Below, in pieces: positions 41,012 to 49,526 of a DNA stretch of 64,000 nt (its first letter is position 1; each line of letters begins with the position of its first letter). A model generated the notes under the pieces. It saw only the letters and a program-made list of their open reading frames with translations. It did not search any database and was not told the DNA's origin. Both the position numbers and the translations under genes were made by a program. The stretch comes from Alicycliphilus sp. UBA6560 (GTDB lineage: Bacteria > Pseudomonadota > Gammaproteobacteria > Burkholderiales > Burkholderiaceae_C), in NCBI GenBank assembly GCA_002434305.1, contig DJJU01000006.1:868001-932000 (forward strand), read 5' to 3'.

Positions 41012-43111
41012 TCAAAAGCCCTTGCCTTCGGCCACCAGGCGCTCGATGAGCGGCGCCGGCTGCCAGAAGCTGGCGTCGTCCTGCGGGTTCTGGGCAAAGC
41101 GCTTCATGGCCTGGGCGACGCTGAACAGGCCGACCTCGTTGGCATAGTTCAGCGGGCCGCCGCGGTGCACCGGGAAGCCGTAGCCGAAGATGTAGACCAC
41201 GTCGATGTCGCTGGCCTTGTTGGCAATGCCTTCTTCCAGGATGTGCGCGGCCTCGTTGACCAGCGAATACACCAGGCGCTGCACGATCTCCTCGTCGGAG
41301 ATCTTGCGCGGCGTGATGCCGAGCGACTGGCGGTGCTCGGCCACCATCTGCTCGACCTCGGCGTTGGGGATGGCGTCGCGCTTGCCGGCCACGTAGTCGT
41401 ACCAGCCCTTGCCCACCTTCTGGCCGAAGCGGCCGCGCTCGCACAGCAGGTCGGCCGTCTTGCTGTACTTCATGCCCGGCTTCTCGACGGCGCGGCGCTT
41501 GCGGATCGCCCAGCCGATGTCGTTGCCGGCCAGGTCGCCCATGCGGAACGGGCCCATGGCGAAGCCGAACTTCTCGATGGCCTTGTCCACTTGGCTAGGA
41601 GTGCAGCCTTCGTCCAGCAAGAAGCCCGCCTGGCGGCCGTACTGCTCGATCATGCGGTTGCCGATGAAGCCGTCGCACACGCCGGAGACCACGGCCGTCT
41701 TCTTGATCTTCTTGGCCACGGCCATGACGGTGGCCAGCACGTCGTGGGCCGTCGCGTCGCCGCGCACCACCTCCAGCAGCTTCATCACGTTGGCCGGGCT
41801 GAAGAAGTGCAGGCCCACCACATCCTGCGGACGCTTGGTGAAGCTGGCGATCTGGTTCAGGTCCAGCGTGGAGGTGTTGGAGGCCAGGATGGCGCCGGGC
41901 TTCATGACCTCGTCGAGCTTCTTGAAGACCTGCTCCTTCACGCCCATGTCCTCGAACACGGCCTCGATCACCAGGTCGGCGTCCTTCAGATCGGCGTAGT
42001 CCAGCGTGGTGGTCAGCAGGGCCATGCGCTGGTCGTACTTGTCCTGCTTCAGCTTGCCCTTCTTGACCTGCGCCTCGTAGTTCTTGCGCATGGTGCCCAC
42101 GCCGCGCTCCAGGGCCTCCTGCTTGGTCTCGAGCATCACCACGGGGATGCCGGCGTTCAGGAAGTTCATGGCGATGCCGCCACCCATGGTGCCGGCACCG
42201 ATGACGGCGACCTTCTTCACGTCGCGCTTGCGCGTGTCGGCCGGCACGTCCGGGATCTTGCTGGCGGCGCGCTCGGCGAAGAACAGGTGGCGCAGCGCGC
42301 GCGACTCGGCCGTCCACATCAGGTTGATGAACCGCTCGCGCTCACGGGCCAGGCCATCGTCGAACTTCTTGTTCTTGGTGGCGGCCTCGACGGCGTCCAC
42401 GCACTTGGCAGGCGCGGGGAAGTTCTTGGCCATGCCCTTGACCATGTTGCGCGCAAACTGGAAGTACGCGTCGCCCTGCGGATGCTTGCAGGGCAGGTTG
42501 CGCACCAGCGGCAGCGGACGGGTGTCGGCCACGCTCCTGGCAAAGGCCAGGGCTTCCTCGGCCAGGCTCTCGGGCGAGGCGGCCAGCTTGTCGAACAGCT
42601 TCTGGCCGGGCACGGAGGCAATGAACTCGCTCTTTACGGCCTCGCCGCTGACGATCATGTTCAGCGCGGCTTCCACGCCGATCACGCGCGGCAGGCGCTG
42701 CGTGCCGCCGGCGCCAGGCAGCAGGCCCAGCTTGACCTCGGGCAGCGCCACACTGCAGCCGGGCGCGGCCACGCGGTAGTGGCAACCCAGGGCCAGCTCC
42801 AGCCCGCCGCCCATGCAGACGCTGTGAATGGCCGCGATGACCGGCTTGGCCGACTGCTCGATGGCGGCGATCACGGTGTGCAAATTGGGCTCGGCCAGCG
42901 ACTTGTCAGTGCCGAACTCCTTGATGTCCGCGCCGCCGGAGAAGGCACCGCCGGCGCCGGTGATGACGATGGCCTTCACGCCGGCATCGGCCTGGGCCTT
43001 GCCCAGCCCGTCGACGATGCCCTGCCGCGTGGCCAGGCCCAGTCCGTTGACCGGCGGGTTGTTCAGTGTGATCACGGCCACGTCGCCGTGGACCTGGTAT
43101 TCAGCGCTCAT
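41012..43111 (-). CDS. Bifunctional enoyl-CoA hydratase / 3-hydroxyacyl-CoA dehydrogenase
   Basis: A 699-residue fusion that hydrates enoyl-CoA and oxidises the 3-hydroxyacyl-CoA with NAD. The N-terminal crotonase part has AIVITGAGGAFSGGADIKEFG and SVCMGGGLELALGCHYRVA with the two catalytic Glu regions near 100-130. The NAD domain begins near residue 300 with VAVIGAGTMGGGIAMNFL, followed by ASNTSTLDLNQIA, GLHFFSPANVMKLLEVV and GFIGNRM. It resembles FadJ/peroxisomal-type enzymes. Operon with the thiolase downstream. Confidence 0.94.
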   Translation of the reverse strand: MSAEYQVHGDVAVITLNNPPVNGLGLATRQGIVDGLGKAQADAGVKAIVITGAGGAFSGGADIKEFGTDKSLAEPNLHTVIAAIEQSAKPVIAAIHSVCMGGGLELALGCHYRVAAPGCSVALPEVKLGLLPGAGGTQRLPRVIGVEAALNMIVSGEAVKSEFIASVPGQKLFDKLAASPESLAEEALAFARSVADTRPLPLVRNLPCKHPQGDAYFQFARNMVKGMAKNFPAPAKCVDAVEAATKNKKFDDGLARERERFINLMWTAESRALRHLFFAERAASKIPDVPADTRKRDVKKVAVIGAGTMGGGIAMNFLNAGIPVVMLETKQEALERGVGTMRKNYEAQVKKGKLKQDKYDQRMALLTTTLDYADLKDADLVIEAVFEDMGVKEQVFKKLDEVMKPGAILASNTSTLDLNQIASFTKRPQDVVGLHFFSPANVMKLLEVVRGDATAHDVLATVMAVAKKIKKTAVVSGVCDGFIGNRMIEQYGRQAGFLLDEGCTPSQVDKAIEKFGFAMGPFRMGDLAGNDIGWAIRKRRAVEKPGMKYSKTADLLCERGRFGQKVGKGWYDYVAGKRDAIPNAEVEQMVAEHRQSLGITPRKISDEEIVQRLVYSLVNEAAHILEEGIANKASDIDVVYIFGYGFPVHRGGPLNYANEVGLFSVAQAMKRFAQNPQDDASFWQPAPLIERLVAEGKGF

Positions 43112-43257
43112 GCGGGCTTTCCTTCGCGGTTGAGGGAGGGGAAAAGTACGGTCGTGCGTTTTTCATTGTAGGCAGAGACCGACGATTCGCCGCATGCGCT
43201 TTGTCCCCGGTGGGACAAGCGCGCCGCGCAGGATGGGAGGGCCCTACCCCCGTTTTT

Positions 43258-43920
43258 TCAAGCGGCGTCCGGCTGGCGCTCCGGCGCCGCCTGCTGGAAG
43301 GCTGGCAGCTCCTCACACGCGGCCACGATGCGGGCGATGGTGGGGTAGCCGTCCAAAGGGCAGTTGAAGCGCCGGGCGTTGTAGACCTGGGGCACCAGGC
43401 AGCAGTCGGCCAGGCCAGGCGTGTCGCCGTGGCAGTAGCGGCCGGTGGCGCTGCTGGCGGTCAGCGACTGCTCCAGCGCCGATAGGCCCACGGCCACCCA
43501 GTGGGCGTACCAGGCGTTCTTGGCCTCGTCATCCACGCCCAGGGTGTGCTTGAGGTAGGCCAGCACGCGCAGGTTGTTCAGCGGGTGCAGGTCGCAGGCG
43601 ATGGACTGGGCCAGCGCACGCACGCGGGAGCGGCCCAGGGGGTCCTGCGGCAGCAGGGGCGCGCCGCCGTGGGTTTCATCGAGGTACTCAATGATGGCCA
43701 GCGACTGCGTCAGCACGGCGGCGCCTTCGCCTTCGCCATCCTGCAGTGCCGGCACCAGCTCCTGGGGGTTGGTGGCGCGGTAGGCGGCGCTGTGCTGCTG
43801 GCCGCCGCCCTGCAGCAGGTGCACGGGCACGGTTTCCCAGGCCAGGCCCTTCAGGCCCAGAGCGATGCGCACGCGGTAGGCGGCGGAGCTGCGGAAGTAG
43901 GAATACAGCTTGATGGTCAT
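43258..43920 (-). CDS. maiA: Maleylacetoacetate isomerase (zeta-class GST)
   Basis: A 220-residue zeta-class glutathione transferase that isomerises maleylacetoacetate or maleylpyruvate using glutathione. The zeta signature SSAAYRVRIAL (residues 10-20) follows KLYSYFR; NPQELVPALQDGE and QSLAIIEYLDE form the rest of the thioredoxin fold; PGLADCCLVPQVYNARRFN is the C-terminal domain motif. It follows a fumarylacetoacetase-family gene by 14 bases on the same strand, so the two act in sequence on a cleaved aromatic ring. Confidence 0.92.
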   Translation of the reverse strand: MTIKLYSYFRSSAAYRVRIALGLKGLAWETVPVHLLQGGGQQHSAAYRATNPQELVPALQDGEGEGAAVLTQSLAIIEYLDETHGGAPLLPQDPLGRSRVRALAQSIACDLHPLNNLRVLAYLKHTLGVDDEAKNAWYAHWVAVGLSALEQSLTASSATGRYCHGDTPGLADCCLVPQVYNARRFNCPLDGYPTIARIVAACEELPAFQQAAPERQPDAA

Positions 43921-43934
43921 CGCACTCGTCCTGC

Positions 43935-44948
43935 TCAGGCCGCGCTGGCGGTGTCGACCTGGTTTTCGATGGTGCCGAAGATGCTGCGGCCCTGCCCGTC
44001 CAGCATTTCGATGCGCACCACGTCGCCGTGGCGCATGAAGGGTGTGGCGGGCTTGCCCTGCTCGATGGTTTCGTAGGTGCGCACCTCCGCCAGGCAGCAG
44101 TAGCCCACGCCGCCATTGGCGATCGACGAGCCCCACAGGTTGCCCTGCTTGTTCGACACCGTGCCCGAGCCGATGATGGAGCCGGCGCACAGGGTGCGCG
44201 TCTTGGCCACGTGGGCCACCAGCTGGCCGAAGTCGAACGTCATGTCCACACCGGCGTTGGGTTTGCCGAACAGTTCGCCGTTCAGGTGCACCTGCAGCGG
44301 CAGATGCACCTTGGCGCCCTGCCAGGCATCCCCCAGCTCGTCGGGCGTGACGGCCACGGGGCTGAAGGCGCTAGCGGGCTTGCTCTGGAAGAAGCCGAAC
44401 CCCTTGGCCAGCTCGCCCGGGATCAGGTTGCGCAGCGACACGTCGTTGACCAGCATGACCAGGCGGATGGCCTGAGCCGCCTGCTCAGGGCTGGCGCCCA
44501 TGGGCACGTCGCCGGTGACAACCGTCACCTCGGCCTCGAAGTCGATGCCCCACTCCTCGCGCGCCACCACCGCGCCGCGCGGCGGGATGAAGCCGTCGCT
44601 GCCGCCCTGGTACATCAGCGGGTCGGTGTAGAAGCTGGCCGGCACCTCGGCGCCGCGGGCGCGGCGCACCAGCTCGACGTGGTTGATGTAGGCCGAGCCG
44701 TCGGCCCACTGCCAGGTGCGCGGCAGCGGCGAGTGGCAGGCAGCCTGGTCGAAGGCCTCGCCCTGGTCGGCGCCGCTGTTCAGCGCATCGTAGACCTGGC
44801 GCAGCTGCGGCTCGGCGCGCTCCCAGTCGTCCATGGCGGCCAGCAGCGTGGGGGCAATGGCCGGCACGGCGCGGCAGCGCGCCAGATCACGGCTGACGAC
44901 GACCAGGGTGCCGTCACGGCCGCCTTGTTGCAGGGTGGCAAGTTTCAT
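43935..44948 (-). CDS. Fumarylacetoacetate hydrolase-family protein
   Basis: A 337-residue hydrolase of C-C bonds in 1,3-dicarbonyl acids, such as fumarylacetoacetate or fumarylpyruvate. DFEAEVTVVTGDVPMG carries metal-binding acids and NDVSLRNLIPGELAKGFGFFQSKPASAFSPVAVTPDEL the active-site block; GSGTVSNKQGNLWGSSIANGGVGYCCLAEVRTYE ends the core. The order isomerase then hydrolase is that of homogentisate and gentisate breakdown, but the matching HmgA or gentisate dioxygenase gene is not adjacent. Confidence 0.9.
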   Translation of the reverse strand: MKLATLQQGGRDGTLVVVSRDLARCRAVPAIAPTLLAAMDDWERAEPQLRQVYDALNSGADQGEAFDQAACHSPLPRTWQWADGSAYINHVELVRRARGAEVPASFYTDPLMYQGGSDGFIPPRGAVVAREEWGIDFEAEVTVVTGDVPMGASPEQAAQAIRLVMLVNDVSLRNLIPGELAKGFGFFQSKPASAFSPVAVTPDELGDAWQGAKVHLPLQVHLNGELFGKPNAGVDMTFDFGQLVAHVAKTRTLCAGSIIGSGTVSNKQGNLWGSSIANGGVGYCCLAEVRTYETIEQGKPATPFMRHGDVVRIEMLDGQGRSIFGTIENQVDTASAA

Positions 44949-44979
44949 GGTGCTGTCCGTCCGTAGTTCTTTTAAGGGT

Positions 44980-45024
44980 CAAAAAGGGCTGCAGCCCGCG
45001 CCATTCAAGCGCGGGCCGCTATCA
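44980..45024 (-). repeat. Dispersed repeat copy 12
   Basis: On the minus strand TTGATAGCGGCCCGCGCTTG, then CGCGGGCTGCAGCCC and TTTTTGACC. It lies between the VOC and hydrolase genes, where it could attenuate transcription of the latter. Confidence 0.88.
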
Positions 45025-45045
45025 AAACCGCAGTACGGGCGCGTG

Positions 45046-45591
45046 TCAGCCCTTCAGGCTGCCGTCGTGCATCCAGGCGGCATGCTTGGGCGCCTTCTTG
45101 GTGGCGGCCCATTCGTTGAGCATGTCCCACTTCACCTCGTCGAGCTTGCGGTTCATCTCGTCAGTGGCCGTGTCCACGGCCAGCTCCAGCCGGTGGCCGC
45201 TGGGGTCGCGGAAGTAGATGGAGCGGAAGATGGTGTGCTCGGTCGGGCCCACGACCTGGATGCCGTCGGCCTCCAGCCTGGCCTTCACCTGCATCATGAT
45301 CTCCTCGGACTCCACCTTCAGCGCCAGGTGCTGCGTCCACGCGGGGGTGTTGGCGTCGGCGGGGCTGAGCATCTCGGCCTTGGTCGGCAACTCGAAGAAC
45401 GCCAGCACGTTGCCGCCGCCGGCGTCCATGAAGATGTGCATGTAGGGGTCGGGCTCCTTGGTGGAGGGCACCTCGTCCTCGGCGATCGCCAGGATGAACT
45501 TCATGTCGAGGTACTTCTGGTACCACTCCACGGTTTGCTTGGCGTCCTTGCAGCGGTAGGCAACGTGGTGGATGCGCTGGATCAGGCTCAT
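45046..45591 (-). CDS. VOC-superfamily metalloprotein
   Basis: A 181-residue glyoxalase/extradiol-dioxygenase fold protein with two beta-alpha-beta-beta-beta modules. The likely metal ligands are His8 or His9 (QRIHHVAY), Glu67 (AFFELP), His88 (WTQHLALKV) and Glu136 (HRLELAVD), the His/Glu/His/Glu set of the glyoxalase type. It heads an operon with an FAH-family hydrolase and MaiA, where a ring-cleaving dioxygenase is normally found, so it may carry out ring cleavage or a related isomerisation. A LysR gene is divergent. Confidence 0.82.
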   Translation of the reverse strand: MSLIQRIHHVAYRCKDAKQTVEWYQKYLDMKFILAIAEDEVPSTKEPDPYMHIFMDAGGGNVLAFFELPTKAEMLSPADANTPAWTQHLALKVESEEIMMQVKARLEADGIQVVGPTEHTIFRSIYFRDPSGHRLELAVDTATDEMNRKLDEVKWDMLNEWAATKKAPKHAAWMHDGSLKG

Positions 45592-45665
45592 GGCGGTCGG
45601 TCTCCTGGGTCGGGTGGAATGCGATCAGCAGGATGTATTACAGCCCCGGCGATTTATCATGGCAA

Positions 45666-45677
45666 ACGAATTTTCGT
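45666..45677. promoter_or_regulatory. Candidate LysR operator
   Basis: ACGAA-TT-TTCGT is a perfect inverted repeat in the AT-rich 108-base gap between the divergent VOC and LysR genes. The position fits autoregulation and control of the degradation operon; binding is inferred. Confidence 0.5.
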
Positions 45678-45699
45678 AATCTATTTATCAGACCATCTC

Positions 45700-46605
45700 A
45701 TGAATGTGACGCTACGCCAGCTCCAGGCCTTCGTGGCCGTGGCCGACACCGGCAGCTTCACGCTGGCGGCCGAGCGCCTCTTTGTCACTCAGTCGGCGCT
45801 GAGCGCGCTGATCAAGGAGCTGGAGCAGTCCCTGGGTCTGCGCCTGTTCGACCGCAGCACGCGCCGGCTGCGCCTGTCGGCCACGGGCGCCGAGCTGTAC
45901 CCGCAGATCGACAAGATCCTGCACGATCTGGGCGGCGTGATCAGCGAGGTGGGCAACTTGAAGGAGCTGCAACGCGGCAGCGTGCGTGTGGCCGTGCCGC
46001 AGCTGCTGGCCTGCACGCTGCTGCCGGGCCTGATGGCGCAGTTTCGCCAGCTGCACCCCGGCGTGCATCTGCGCCTGGTGGACTGCGGCGTGGAGAGCGT
46101 GACGGCGCGCGTCTTCTCCGGTGAGGTGGACATTGGCGTGGGCCCGGAGCGCGAGGCCAATTCCGACATCGCCGCGGCGCAGCTGTTTCGCCTGCCCTTC
46201 ATGGTGGTGCTGCCGCCCGGCCACGCGCTGGCGCGGCGCCGGCGGCTGCGCTGGGACGACCTGAGCGGCCAGCCCCTGATCACCCTGCAGGGCCAGTTCA
46301 CCGAGCTGCTGGTGAGCGATGTGGGCGAGGCCGCGCGCGGGCTGAACAAGGAGGCCTTCACCCAGGTGACCTTCATGACCACGGCCCTGGCGCTGGTGCG
46401 CGCCGGCCTCGGCATCACCCTGTGCGTGCCCTACGCGCGGGCGCTGGTGGAGCAGCACGGCCTGGTCATGCGGCCCATCGGCACACCGGTGGTGGAGCGC
46501 AGCTTCTGGGCCTTCACGCGCCGCGGGCGCTCGCTGTCGCCGGCGGCGCAGAAGTTCCTGGACTTCCTGCATGAGCGCCTGCAGCAGCCCGAGGCGTTCC
46601 GCTGA
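45700..46605 (+). CDS. LysR-family transcriptional regulator
   Basis: A 301-residue regulator. The winged helix-turn-helix lies in residues 1-60 (LRQLQAFVAVADTGSFTLAAERLFVTQSALSALIKELEQSLGLRLFDRSTRRL); the effector-binding domain follows from about 90, including SGEVDIGVGPE and ALALVRAGLGITLCVPYA. It is divergent from the VOC / FAH / MaiA operon, which it probably activates in response to an aromatic substrate or its product. The ATG at 45700 fits the family N-terminus. Confidence 0.93.
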   Translation: MNVTLRQLQAFVAVADTGSFTLAAERLFVTQSALSALIKELEQSLGLRLFDRSTRRLRLSATGAELYPQIDKILHDLGGVISEVGNLKELQRGSVRVAVPQLLACTLLPGLMAQFRQLHPGVHLRLVDCGVESVTARVFSGEVDIGVGPEREANSDIAAAQLFRLPFMVVLPPGHALARRRRLRWDDLSGQPLITLQGQFTELLVSDVGEAARGLNKEAFTQVTFMTTALALVRAGLGITLCVPYARALVEQHGLVMRPIGTPVVERSFWAFTRRGRSLSPAAQKFLDFLHERLQQPEAFR

Positions 46606-46616
46606 CGCTCATCTTT

Positions 46617-46662
46617 CAATAGCTTCCCGCGCTTGTCTGGCGCGCGTTATAAGCCTTTCTTA
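46617..46662 (+). repeat. Dispersed repeat copy 13, degenerate
   Basis: CAATAGCTTCCCGCGCTTGT, then CGCGTTATAAGCC and TTTCTTATATAAA. It follows the LysR stop in terminator orientation and abuts the livF stop. It is the last clear copy in the window. Confidence 0.8.
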
Positions 46663-46676
46663 TATAAAAAAAAGAC

Positions 46677-47372
46677 CTAGACCTCCAGCCACTCCTTGCG
46701 CACGTGGCTGTCGGCCCGCAGCGCGTCGGGCGTGCCCGAGAACACGATGCTGCCGTGGCCCATGACCAGCGCCCTGTCGGAAATGGTCATGGCAATCGTC
46801 AACTTCTGCTCGATCAGCAGCACCGAGATGCCCTTGTCCTTGAGGCGGATGAGGTACTCGCCCACCAGTTCCACGATCTTCGGCGCCAGGCCTTCCGTGG
46901 GCTCGTCGATGATGATCAGGTCGGGGTCGCCCATCAGCGTGCGGCACAGGGTCAGCATCTGCTGCTCGCCGCCGGACATGACGCCGGCCTCGATGTTGCG
47001 CCGCTCCTTCAGGCGCGGGAACATGTCGTACATGTCGTCGAACGACCAGCGGCTGCCGCGGCCGTTGCCCTTCTGGCCCAGCAGCAGGTTCTGGTGCACC
47101 GTCAGGTTGGGAAAGACGTCGCGACTCTCGGGCACGTAGCCCAGCCCCAGGTGGGCGATCTCGTAGGCCTTGCGACCCTTCAGGGGTGCGCCCTTCCACT
47201 CGATACCGCCCTCCCAGTCCACCAGGCCCATGACGGCCTTGGCGGCGGTGGAGCGGCCGGAGCCGTTGCGCCCCAGCAGCGCGACGATCTCGCCCGGCCG
47301 CACGTCGAAGTTGACGCCGTGCAGCACGTGGCTCTTGCCGTAGTAGGCGTGCAGGTTCTCGATCTTCAGCAT
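46677..47372 (-). CDS. livF: Branched-chain-type ABC transporter ATPase, LivF
   Basis: A 231-residue ATP-binding subunit of a Liv-type importer. The signature is GVMSGGEQQML, Walker B LIIIDEPTEGLAP, and LLIEQKLTIAM the switch region. The Walker A reads GRNGSGRST at 34-42: the usual invariant Lys is Arg40 (codon CGC). Some betaproteobacterial LivF-like proteins may share this, so it need not be dead, but it would normally hinder ATP hydrolysis. Last gene of the fadD-like / livKHMGF set. Confidence 0.92.
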   Translation of the reverse strand: MLKIENLHAYYGKSHVLHGVNFDVRPGEIVALLGRNGSGRSTAAKAVMGLVDWEGGIEWKGAPLKGRKAYEIAHLGLGYVPESRDVFPNLTVHQNLLLGQKGNGRGSRWSFDDMYDMFPRLKERRNIEAGVMSGGEQQMLTLCRTLMGDPDLIIIDEPTEGLAPKIVELVGEYLIRLKDKGISVLLIEQKLTIAMTISDRALVMGHGSIVFSGTPDALRADSHVRKEWLEV

Positions 47373-47378
47373 GTTGTA

Positions 47379-48185
47379 TCAATGTCCCTCGGCCTGCTGC
47401 GATGCGATGACGGAGCCCAGATAGGCCTCCTGCACGCGCTGGTTGGCGCGTACCTTCTCGGGCGTGTCGAAGGCGATGACCTCGCCGTAGACGACCACGG
47501 CGATGCGGTCGGCCAGGCCGAAGACCACGCCCATGTCGTGCTCCACGGTCAGCAGGGTGCGGCCCTCGGTCACCTCGCGGATCAGGTTGATGAAGCGCCC
47601 CGTCTCGCTGGTGCTCATGCCCGCCGTAGGTTCGTCCAGCAGGATGACGCTGGCGCCGCCGGCGATGGTGATGCCGATCTCCAGCGCGCGCTGCTCGGCA
47701 TAGGTCAGGTTCATGGCCAACACGTCGCGCTTGTCCTGCAGCTTGATCATCTCCATGAGCTGCGTGGCGCGCTCGTTGGCGTCCTGCAGGCGCGACAGGA
47801 AACGCCAGAAGGCGTAGCGGTAGCCCAGGCTCCACAGCACGCCGCAGCGCAGGTTCTCGAACACCGAAAGCCGGGGAAAGATGTTGGTGATCTGGAAGCT
47901 GCGCGACAGCCCCATGCGGTTGATCTCGAAGGGCTGCTTGCCGTCGATGCGCGCACCGTGCAGCAGCACTTCGCCGCTGGTGGGGGCAAAGCGCCCGCTG
48001 ATCAGGTTGAACAGCGTGGACTTGCCCGCGCCGTTGGGGCCGATGATGGCCACGCGCTCGCCGGCCTTCACGGCCAGGTTGGCGCCGCGGATGATCTCGG
48101 TCCGGCCGAAACTCTTGCGCAGGTCGCGCAGCTCCAGGGCGCAGGCCGGTGCCGCGCCGCCGTGAGGGTTGGTCGTCGTCGTCAT
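47379..48185 (-). CDS. livG: Branched-chain-type ABC transporter ATPase, LivG
   Basis: A 268-residue ATPase with a standard Walker A (IIGPNGAGKSTLFNLISG), Walker B (SVILLDEPTAGMS) and a degenerate signature (NLTYAEQRALEIG in place of LSYGEQR). FAPTSGEVLLHGARI and GLSRSFQITNIFPRLSVFENL are typical of LivG. The ATG at 48183-48185 overlaps the livM stop (ATGA). In the complex it pairs with LivF, whose Walker A is altered, so it may be the main catalytic subunit. Confidence 0.93.
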   Translation of the reverse strand: MTTTTNPHGGAAPACALELRDLRKSFGRTEIIRGANLAVKAGERVAIIGPNGAGKSTLFNLISGRFAPTSGEVLLHGARIDGKQPFEINRMGLSRSFQITNIFPRLSVFENLRCGVLWSLGYRYAFWRFLSRLQDANERATQLMEMIKLQDKRDVLAMNLTYAEQRALEIGITIAGGASVILLDEPTAGMSTSETGRFINLIREVTEGRTLLTVEHDMGVVFGLADRIAVVVYGEVIAFDTPEKVRANQRVQEAYLGSVIASQQAEGH

Positions 48186-49522
48186 GCGGCCTCCACGCGC
48201 TTCTTGGTCTGCAGCTCGATCTCCTCCTGGATGGCGCCCCAGCGCCGGGCGAACCGGCGCCTCAGCCACTCCAGGCCGACCAGCCCCACGCCGCACACCG
48301 CGGCCGCGGCCGCCCAGGTGGCGGCGCTGCGCACGTTCAGCTGCAGGCCCAGGAAGGGCAGCTCGTCGCCCATGGCGGCGTTCAGCTGAAGGTGGTAGGT
48401 CATCTCCACCATGGCGGCGGCGCCCAGCACCGCGATGAGCCCGAACACGGCCAGGCCCAGGTACAGCCAGCCCAGCTGGCCCAGCCGCTTGAAGCGGGCC
48501 ACGCGCACGTTCATCATGATCAGGCTGGCGATGCCGCCGGGCGCGTACATGACCATCAGCAGGAAGGCGAGGCCCAGGTACAGCAGCCAGGCCTTGGACA
48601 GCTCGGACAGCAGTACCGAGGCGAACACCAGCAGCACCGCGCCGATGATGGGCCCGAAGAAGAAGCCCGCCCCGCCCAGGAAGGTGAACAGCAGGTACGA
48701 GCCCGAGCGCATGATGCTCACGCTGTCCGCGCCGGTGACGATCTCGAAGTTGATGGCCGCCAGCGCCCCGCCCACCCCGGCGAAAAAGCCCGAGATGATG
48801 AAGGCGAAGTAGCGTACGCGCTGGGTGTTGTAGCCGATGAACTCCACGCGCTCGGGGTTGTCGCGCACCGCGTTGAGGATGCGCCCCAGCGGCGTGCCGG
48901 TGAAGGCGAACATCAGCGCCGTACAAACGAAGCAGTACACCGCGATCAGGTAGTACACCTGGATGGCCGGCCCGAAGGTGATGCCCATGAAGCCCTGGCC
49001 GTACACCCGGTCGGTGGTGATGCCGCCTTCGCCGCCGAAGAATTCCGGGAACATCAGCGCCATGGAGGCCACCAGCTCGCCGATGCCCAAGGTGATCATG
49101 GCAAACGTCGTACCCGACTTCTTGGTGGTGACGAAGCCCAGCACGATGGCGAAGAAGGCGCCGGCCAGCCCACCGACGACGGGCATCAGCACCAGCGGAA
49201 TGGGCAGCTCGCCCTTGCCCGCCATGTTCATGGCGTGGATGGTGATGAACGAGCCCAGACCGGTGTAGACGGCGTGGCCGAAGCTCAGCATGCCGCCCTG
49301 CCCCAACAGGATGTTGTAGGACAGGCAGATGATGATCAGATAACCGATCTGGCTGAGCATGGTCAGCGCCAGGCTGCTGGTGAAGACGTAGGGCGCCACG
49401 ATCAGCGCCAGCGCGAACAGCGCCCAGATCGTGATGCGCCCGGCGTTCAGCGGCCCGGCGCGGCGGTGGCCGCCAGCGCTGCTGGCGGCGGGGGTGGAGG
49501 AGGAAGGCACGGCAGCATTCAT
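48182..49522 (-). CDS. livM: Branched-chain-type ABC transporter permease, LivM
   Basis: A 446-residue inner-membrane permease. The core (LSYNILLGQGGMLSFGHAVYTGLGSF, TLGIGELVASMALMFPEFFGGEGGI, LGRILNAVRDNPERVEFIGYN, GSGSYLLFTFLGGAGFFFGPIIGA-like stretch) is the LivM family. A C-terminal extension of about 100 residues adds two more helices (WLYLGLAVFGLIAVLGAAAMV and ATWAAAAAVCGVGLVGLEWL) and a basic tail. Translationally coupled to livG; 4 bases from livH. Confidence 0.93.
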   Translation of the reverse strand: MNAAVPSSSTPAASSAGGHRRAGPLNAGRITIWALFALALIVAPYVFTSSLALTMLSQIGYLIIICLSYNILLGQGGMLSFGHAVYTGLGSFITIHAMNMAGKGELPIPLVLMPVVGGLAGAFFAIVLGFVTTKKSGTTFAMITLGIGELVASMALMFPEFFGGEGGITTDRVYGQGFMGITFGPAIQVYYLIAVYCFVCTALMFAFTGTPLGRILNAVRDNPERVEFIGYNTQRVRYFAFIISGFFAGVGGALAAINFEIVTGADSVSIMRSGSYLLFTFLGGAGFFFGPIIGAVLLVFASVLLSELSKAWLLYLGLAFLLMVMYAPGGIASLIMMNVRVARFKRLGQLGWLYLGLAVFGLIAVLGAAAMVEMTYHLQLNAAMGDELPFLGLQLNVRSAATWAAAAAVCGVGLVGLEWLRRRFARRWGAIQEEIELQTKKRVEAA

Positions 49523-49526
49523 GGTG

